A DNA stretch of 64,000 bases from Kiloniellaceae bacterium (lineage in GTDB: Bacteria; Pseudomonadota; Alphaproteobacteria; Kiloniellales; Kiloniellaceae). Each line of letters opens with the position of its first letter. The first letter of the stretch is position 1. Shown here piece after piece: positions 59,103 through 64,000 of the stretch. A program made the translations under genes and the position numbers. The notes under the pieces were generated by a model. The model was not told the DNA's origin, did not search any database, and saw nothing but the letters and a program-made list of their open reading frames with translations. The DNA lies in contig WHTV01000005.1 in assembly GCA_009377535.1 (NCBI GenBank), positions 1-64,000 on the forward strand, read 5' to 3'.

Positions 59103-59600
59103 TCAGCTTCGATTTAGCAGCTCGCGGAATTCCGATACCACGGCGCGGTAGGTGTCGCGCTTGAAGGGGATGACCAGGCCCGGCACGTCCTCTAGCTCGA
59201 CCCACTGCCAGGCATCGAACTCCGGATGCTCGGTGGCGATGTCGATCTCGCTGTCCTCCCCCAGGAAGCGCAGGGCGAACCAGCGCTGCTTCTGGCCGCG
59301 GTAGCGGCCCTTCCAGATTTTGCCGATCAGCTGCGGGGGCAGGTCGTAGTGCAGCCAGTGGCGGCTCTCCGCGACGATTTCCGCCTTGTCGGTGCCGACC
59401 TCCTCGCGCAGCTCGCGCAACGCTGCCGCCGCGGGCGTCTCGCCCGCGTCGATGCCGCCCTGTGGCATCTGCCATATGTTGTCGCCTTCCCCGGCGGTGT
59501 CGAGGCGGCGGCCGACGAAGACCTTGCCGGCCGGGTTCAGCAGCAGCATGCCGACGCACGGGCGGTACGGCAGCCGCTCGATTTCACTTGCCGTCAGCAC
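59103..59600 (-). CDS. rppH: RNA pyrophosphohydrolase (Nudix)
   Basis: Nudix hydrolase of 165 residues that removes pyrophosphate from the 5' end of mRNA and so starts decay. The Nudix box is [22 protein letters not shown] (about residues 49-70), split normally. [21 protein letters not shown] at the N-terminus and the [25 protein letters not shown]-terminal part are typical of RppH. Four bases separate it from the YibQ-like gene upstream in the operon. Confidence 0.95.
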   Translation of the reverse strand: MLTASEIERLPYRPCVGMLLLNPAGKVFVGRRLDTAGEGDNIWQMPQGGIDAGETPAAAALRELREEVGTDKAEIVAESRHWLHYDLPPQLIGKIWKGRYRGQKQRWFALRFLGEDSEIDIATEHPEFDAWQWVELEDVPGLVIPFKRDTYRAVVSEFRELLNRS

Positions 59601-59604
59601 CGGA

Positions 59605-60879
59605 TCACGGCGCCTTCTGCCGGTCGGCCAGGGCGGAGATCGGCGCGATTGCGAAGCCGCGCGAGGTCAGCTCCGCCGTCCACTCCACCAGGCGGTTCAG
59701 GGTCACCGGATAGGGCTGCGCCATGGCGACGGCGAAGCCGTCGGTCAGGGCGATGCGCTCGACCTGGGCGAGGCGGGCGTCGATGGCGACGCGGCTGGCC
59801 TGGCGCTCGTCGACCGAGCGATTGTTGATGGCGCGGGGTAGCCCGATCTCCGCGGCCAGGGCCGGCACCAGCGAATCTTCCGTGGTGCGGCGGTCAAGGA
59901 AGATCAGGCCACGCTCCTTCACCTCGCGCAGGATCGGCTCGACCGCGTCGCGCGACGCGGTGAAGCGTGATCCCATGCTGCCGGCGACGCCGACGTAGGC
60001 GCTGCCCCTGCTCAGCACCCAGTCGAGGCGGTCGAGGTTGGCTTGCGGGCTGAGGTTGGTCAGCAGGGCCTGCGGGCCGGGATCTTCGTTGGGAAATGAG
60101 GTCGGCTCCATCGGCAGGTCGAGCATCACTTCATGGCCGCGCGCGCGGGCGAGTGCAATCCAGTGCTCGAGGTCGCGCGCATAGGGGCTGAAGGAGAGAG
60201 TGACTGCGGCCGGCAGCTGGTTGATGGCCGCCTCCGTCGCGCTGTCGGAGAGGCCCAGGCCGGTCAGCACCACGGCGATGCGCGGGCGCTTGTCGTCCAG
60301 GTTGAAGGGCTGGCGATAGCGTTCCCAGTGGGACAGCTGCTCGAGCGCCGGGGGAATCATCGGGATGAGCGCGAGTTGTTGCGGCGACGGGTCGGCCGGA
60401 CTTTCATCAGGGACCGGGTCTGGCTGGGACTCGGGTGCGGCTGCCTGCGCCGGAGCTTCCTCGGGCACTTCCGCCGGGCCTTGCGGCGCGGCCTCGATGG
60501 AAGGTTCAGGCGCCGTCTCCGGCAGCTGCGGCACTTCGGCCTGACCGGAACCCGCCGAGGCCTCGCCGTCTTCGGCTCCCGGGGCCGCTTCGGGCGGTTC
60601 GTCACGGGCCGGGGCTTCGTCCCCGGCCGCCTCCTCGGCAGGCGGCGAAGCCTCCCGCTCGGTTGCTGGCGCTTGCGGGAGATCCAGGGAGATGACGACC
60701 GGCTCCGCGCCGGGCGGCGGCGCAGGCTGCAGCAAAGCCAAGGCCAGGACCCCTGCCACCAGGGCGACGACCGCAAACCAGGCGATGACCAGCACCCCTC
60801 GATTGGTGAAGAGACTGCTCAAGGTTCGCCGAAGCTCAAGTAACGCGCCGCGCGCGACGACAACGCACGCGGCCCGCAC
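59605..60879 (-). CDS. Divergent polysaccharide deacetylase (YibQ-like)
   Basis: A 424-residue membrane-anchored protein. One N-terminal span (about residues 29-50) is followed by a 110-residue low-complexity linker rich in Pro, Ala, Glu, and then the divergent deacetylase domain ([24 protein letters not shown], about residues 195-220). That domain has [25 protein letters not shown] and [15 protein letters not shown]. The family commonly follows ctpA and is thought to act on the envelope; enzyme activity is unproved. The GTG/ATG start at 60879 is plausible but the first 20 residues are uncertain. Confidence 0.87.
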   Translation of the reverse strand: MRAACVVVARGALLELRRTLSSLFTNRGVLVIAWFAVVALVAGVLALALLQPAPPPGAEPVVISLDLPQAPATEREASPPAEEAAGDEAPARDEPPEAAPGAEDGEASAGSGQAEVPQLPETAPEPSIEAAPQGPAEVPEEAPAQAAAPESQPDPVPDESPADPSPQQLALIPMIPPALEQLSHWERYRQPFNLDDKRPRIAVVLTGLGLSDSATEAAINQLPAAVTLSFSPYARDLEHWIALARARGHEVMLDLPMEPTSFPNEDPGPQALLTNLSPQANLDRLDWVLSRGSAYVGVAGSMGSRFTASRDAVEPILREVKERGLIFLDRRTTEDSLVPALAAEIGLPRAINNRSVDERQASRVAIDARLAQVERIALTDGFAVAMAQPYPVTLNRLVEWTAELTSRGFAIAPISALADRQKAP

Positions 60880-60978
60880 GCCACCGTCGGACTGTCTGAC
60901 GACACGCCGTCATAGGTCAGGTATCGGCCCTCTTTGCGGCGCGACTCCGCACCGTTTTCGCGAGACTGTGCGCTTCTT

Positions 60979-62295
60979 TTAGTTCACTACCCGCTGATTA
61001 TAAAGGGCCAGGCCACGCAGCAGGTCGATGGCACGGGCGAGCTGGTAGTCCTGTTCGCTGCCTTCCTCCGGCGGCGGGGTCGCCTCGTCTTCCGGAGAGA
61101 CCCCTTCTTCCGGAGAGGCCCCTTCTTCGTCGACGCCGTTGTCGCCATTCGGGTTGGCGAGGGCACCGCGCAGATCGGCTTCGCGGCGGCCGGGGCGCGC
61201 AGCCTCGGCTTCCGCCAAGGTGGCCTGCTCGACCGTGATGTCCGGATCGATGCCGAGTGCCTGAATCGACCGGCCGGAAGGCGTGAAGTAGCGCGCCGTG
61301 GTCAGCCGCATGGCACCGTTGACGCCGAGCGGAATGATGGTCTGCACGGAGCCCTTGCCGAAGGAACGTGTGCCCATGACGATGGCGCGGCGGTGGTCCT
61401 GCAGCGCCCCGGCGACGATCTCCGAGGCCGAGGCGGAGCCGCCGTTTATCAGCACGATGACCGGCAGGCCCTCGGCCAGATCGCCGGTTTTGGCGTTGAA
61501 GCGCTGGGCATTGTCCAACTCGCGGCCGCGGGTGGAGACGATCTCGCCCTGGTCGATGAAGGCATCGGACACCTCGATGGCCTGGTCGAGCAGGCCGCCC
61601 GGGTTGTTGCGCAGGTCGAGGACGTAGCCGCGCAGCTCGCTGCCGACCTCGGCCTTGATCTCCTGCATTGCCGCCTCCAGGCCTGTCATGGTCTGCTGGT
61701 TGAAGGTGGTGATGCGGACGTAGCCAACATTATCCTCGACGCGGCTGCGCACCGACTGGATCTTGATGACGTCGCGGGTGATGGTGAGGTCGAAGGGCTC
61801 GGCGTCATTGCGGCGGATGGTCACCGTCAGGTCGCTGCCTACCGGGCCGCGCATCTTGTCCACCGCCTCGTTGAGCGACAGGCCGAGAATTGCCTCGCCG
61901 TCCAGGTGGGTGATGAAATCGCCGGGCTCCACGCCGGCGCGGTCGGCCGGGGTGTCGTCGATTGGCGAAACCACCTTGACGAAGCCGTTCTCCATGGTGA
62001 CTTCGATGCCGAGGCCGCCGAACTCGCCCTTGGTCTGCACCCGCATGTCGCCGAAGGAATCGGCGTTGAGATAGCTGGAATGCGGATCCAGCGTGGAGAG
62101 CATGCCCTGGATGGCATACTCGATCAGTTGCTGGTCGCTGATGTCTTCAACGTAGTCGGCGCGAACACGCTCGAAGACTTCACTGAAGAGCTTCAGTTGC
62201 CGGTAGGTATCTGAAGGATTCTCCTGCGCCGGGGAAAACTGAGGCAGGCCGATGAGGAGGACGGCGGCGAGCGCCGCGATCTGGAGTTTGCGCAT
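60979..62295 (-). CDS. ctpA: C-terminal processing protease CtpA (S41)
   Basis: Periplasmic S41 serine protease of 438 residues with a signal peptide ending near SPAQ. A PDZ domain (GLGIEVTMENGFVKVVSPIDDTPADRAGVEPGDFI, about residues 93-127) is followed by the protease core with catalytic Ser in GGSASASEIVAGAL and Lys in RSFGKGSVQTIIP. After it comes an acidic repeat region (EEGASPEEGVSPEDE, encoded by 61088-61123). The start shares one base with the envC stop. Such proteases process cell-wall enzymes and lipoproteins. Confidence 0.96.
   Translation of the reverse strand: MRKLQIAALAAVLLIGLPQFSPAQENPSDTYRQLKLFSEVFERVRADYVEDISDQQLIEYAIQGMLSTLDPHSSYLNADSFGDMRVQTKGEFGGLGIEVTMENGFVKVVSPIDDTPADRAGVEPGDFITHLDGEAILGLSLNEAVDKMRGPVGSDLTVTIRRNDAEPFDLTITRDVIKIQSVRSRVEDNVGYVRITTFNQQTMTGLEAAMQEIKAEVGSELRGYVLDLRNNPGGLLDQAIEVSDAFIDQGEIVSTRGRELDNAQRFNAKTGDLAEGLPVIVLINGGSASASEIVAGALQDHRRAIVMGTRSFGKGSVQTIIPLGVNGAMRLTTARYFTPSGRSIQALGIDPDITVEQATLAEAEAARPGRREADLRGALANPNGDNGVDEEGASPEEGVSPEDEATPPPEEGSEQDYQLARAIDLLRGLALYNQRVVN
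61088..61123. repeat. 18-bp tandem repeat inside ctpA
   Basis: Two copies of an 18-base unit with one mismatch, followed by a partial third. They encode an E-G-V/A-S-P-E hexapeptide in the acidic C-terminal region of CtpA. Being in frame, the copy number can change without breaking the gene. Confidence 0.7.
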
Positions 62296-63629
62296 TAACC
62301 TCGCACCTTGTCGTCTGTTGTAGCCAACCAGGGGAGCGGATTGATGGCCTGCCCTGTGCGGCGGAGTTCAAAATAAAGCTCCGGGTTATCGCCGGTGGGG
62401 TCACCCATCCGTGCGACTGGCTCACCAGCCAGCACCCACTGCCCGACCACGGCATCGATCCGGTCGAAACCGGCCAATATGGTATGATATCGCTCCCCAT
62501 GGTCGATTATCAAGATAAGGCCGTAGCCGCGGAACGGACCGGCATAGGCGACCTTGCCATCGAAGGGCGCAACCACCTGGGCGCCGGACCGCGCCTGGAT
62601 GGAAATACCCTTGGTCGCGGCCCCTGCCGTCTCGCTTTCCTGGTCGTAAAGCCGCACGACGCGGCCGCGCACCGGCATGGTGAGGCTCGATGGGGCCTCC
62701 GGGAAGGGCCGCAACGACGCCGGCGGTGTCAAACGGGCAACTTGCCGGGCCGCTTGTTCAACTTGCCGTGATGCTGCCGCGGCTTCGGCCTCACTCTGGC
62801 CGCGCTCGGCTGGCCGGCGGGCGGCCTCCTGGCGTGCCGCCTCGGCGGCCTCGAGCTCGGCGACCAGCCGTTCGGCCTCCCGCCGCTCGGCCTCGCGCCG
62901 TTCGGTTTCCAGCCGTTCCGTCAGTTCGCGCAGGTCGCGCGCCTCGCCGGCCAGCTTGGCGATGCGCGCGTCCGCGGCCTTGTGTTCGGCGTCGGTGCTC
63001 TCCTGCAGCAGGGCCTTGCGCGCCAGCAGGGCGGCGAGGCGGTCGCGCTCGATGCTCAGCGAGGCGGCGGCGGCGGCAAAGTCGTCGCGCTCCAGGGAGA
63101 TGCGCGTACGCAGCACGGCGAGGTCACCGAGTTCGTCGCGCAGGCTCTTCGCCTTGCTCTCCAGCGCCGGGATGGCGACCCGCAGCAGCAGGGCGGCGCG
63201 CGCCGAGTCGATGGGCTGCTCGCTGCGCGCCAGGGCGGCTTCGGGCGGCTGCAGGGCGAGGCGCTGCAGGGCGCCCAGAGTCCGGCCGAGCTGGTCTCGG
63301 CGCCGCGCCAAGTCGGCGGTCTTCGCCTGTTCCTCGGTATTGAGCGCTTTCAGGGTCTGCTCCACCGCGGTCATCTCGCCTTCCAGGTCCTGGGTTCGCT
63401 TGGCCGCGGCGATGGACTTGGCGCGCAGGTCCTCGACCTGCGTGGCCAGCGTGGCGGCGGACGCCTTCAGGTCTGCGGCCCTGGCGCGGTCCGTCGCGAG
63501 GTCGCGCTCGAGCTTTTCCAGGTCGGCCTGTTGGGCGGCCAGGGGGGCGGCGTAGCCGAGCGCCAGGGCCAGGCAGAGCCCGCCGGCGAAGCGCCGGCAC
63601 GCGGCGGCGTGCTGGAGAAGAGGGGCCAA
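62295..63629 (-). CDS. envC: Murein hydrolase activator EnvC-like protein
   Basis: Periplasmic protein with an N-terminal signal segment (CRRFAGGLCLALALGYAAPLAA), long coiled coils (about residues 40-275), and a C-terminal LytM/M23 domain (GISIQARSGAQVVAPFDGKVAYAGPFRGYGLILIIDHGERYHTIL). The LytM domain has several metal ligands replaced, as in EnvC, which activates amidases and does not itself cut. The likely start is TTG 63629, two bases after the gpmI stop; an ATG at 63704 would overlap gpmI by 73 bases. It precedes ctpA in the operon. Confidence 0.9.
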   Translation of the reverse strand: MAPLLQHAAACRRFAGGLCLALALGYAAPLAAQQADLEKLERDLATDRARAADLKASAATLATQVEDLRAKSIAAAKRTQDLEGEMTAVEQTLKALNTEEQAKTADLARRRDQLGRTLGALQRLALQPPEAALARSEQPIDSARAALLLRVAIPALESKAKSLRDELGDLAVLRTRISLERDDFAAAAASLSIERDRLAALLARKALLQESTDAEHKAADARIAKLAGEARDLRELTERLETERREAERREAERLVAELEAAEAARQEAARRPAERGQSEAEAAAASRQVEQAARQVARLTPPASLRPFPEAPSSLTMPVRGRVVRLYDQESETAGAATKGISIQARSGAQVVAPFDGKVAYAGPFRGYGLILIIDHGERYHTILAGFDRIDAVVGQWVLAGEPVARMGDPTGDNPELYFELRRTGQAINPLPWLATTDDKVRG

Positions 63630-63631
63630 GA

Positions 63632-64000
63632 CTATTCCGCGGCGGCCTCGCCGCGCGCGGCGGACGGCTCGACCAGGCTGTGGCCGGTCATCGCCGCGGG
63701 GCACGGCAGGGCCATGAGGTCGAGCACCGTCGGGGCGATGTCGGCGAGGCGTCCGTCCTTGAGGCTCGTCACGCGGTCGGGGCCGTTGATCAGCAGCAGG
63801 GGCACCTTGTTCATGGTGTGTGCGGTATGCGCCTGCCCGGTTTTCTCGTCGCTCATCTGCTCGGCGTTGCCATGGTCGGCGGTCAGCAGGATGCAGCCAC
63901 CGGTCTGCTCCACGGCTTCGGCGAGGCGGCCGACGCAGGTATCGACGCAGGCTACCGCCTTCATGGTGGCGGCGAGATCGCCGGTGTGGCCGACCATGTC
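63632..64000 (-). CDS. gpmI: 2,3-bisphosphoglycerate-independent phosphoglycerate mutase (3' part)
   Basis: Only the C-terminal 122 codons lie in the window; the gene continues past base 64000. DMVGHTGDLAATMKAV and LTADHGNAEQM carry the metal-binding His and Asp-His of the alkaline phosphatase-like core. The protein interconverts 3- and 2-phosphoglycerate. The end (PSAARGEAAAE) is not conserved. It heads the block gpmI-envC-ctpA-yibQ-rppH. Confidence 0.95.
   Translation of the reverse strand, partial: DMVGHTGDLAATMKAVACVDTCVGRLAEAVEQTGGCILLTADHGNAEQMSDEKTGQAHTAHTMNKVPLLLINGPDRVTSLKDGRLADIAPTVLDLMALPCPAAMTGHSLVEPSAARGEAAAE

Overview
The window is a GC-rich stretch of bacterial chromosome that looks like a free-living alphaproteobacterium of the Rhodospirillales type (inference, no search possible). 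Reasons: an F1-only operon atpHAGDC followed by rppH, a YibQ-type deacetylase, ctpA, envC and gpmI on the other strand; the TCA cluster mdh-sucCDAB-lpd; sdhCDAB; ethylmalonyl-CoA pathway genes (a malyl-CoA thioesterase/lyase and a mesaconyl-CoA hydratase type MaoC protein); and a DUF1127 protein. I see no phage, transposon, CRISPR array, tRNA or rRNA.

Layout. 1-2.0 kb: an L,D-transpeptidase (5' end cut by the window) and a Tat-exported DUF882 protein. 2.2-7.8 kb: leuD, an amine oxidase, leuB, a small secreted protein with its own promoter and terminator, a DUF962 membrane protein, asd and a LysE exporter. 7.8-12 kb: a tightly overlapping minus-strand operon for a polar amino-acid ABC transporter, a C45 (6-APA acyltransferase-like) Ntn hydrolase and an RpiR regulator. 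12.1-15.1 kb: pdxY, then an mcl2-like gene and mch. 15.1-16.4 kb: no protein gene. 16.4-19.8 kb: sdhCDAB. 19.9-30.9 kb: accessory and housekeeping genes (PaiB-like, GDPD, SDR-DoxX fusion, DUF2269, PhyH dioxygenase, SAF-domain oxidoreductase, GST, EamA, SDR, zapE). 31-43.6 kb: mdh, sucC, sucD, sucA, sucB and lpd, with a BTAD/TolB-like/TPR regulator and a DUF1127 protein lying between sucB and lpd. 43.7-52.8 kb: HAD phosphatase, MFS, GNAT, CigR-like, LysE, DUF1579, xerC, DUF484, fsa and priA. 53-58 kb: atpHAGDC. 58.3-64 kb: a ferritin-like protein, then rppH, yibQ-like, ctpA, envC and gpmI (cut by the window end).

How the genes fit together. Most of the window is central carbon and energy metabolism: succinate dehydrogenase, 2-oxoglutarate dehydrogenase with its E3, succinyl-CoA synthetase, malate dehydrogenase and the F1 part of ATP synthase. 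mcl2 and mch point to acetyl-CoA assimilation through glyoxylate and malyl-CoA intermediates. The last block is envelope and cell-division maintenance.

Most unusual feature. The 1.3 kb gap between mch and sdhC appears to encode a large structured RNA of about 1.04 kb on the minus strand (about 16127 down to 15085). Reading the minus strand gives many hairpins capped by C(UUCG)G, GCAA, GCGA and CUUG tetraloops. In nearly every imperfect stem the odd pair is a G.U wobble on the minus strand but a C.A mismatch on the plus strand. The two ends of the region can pair with each other over 1,000 nt. I do not recognise it as RNase P RNA, tmRNA, rRNA or any other class I know. A second, smaller structured leader (a three-way junction, 26636-26711) sits directly before the Shine-Dalgarno site of a small secreted protein.
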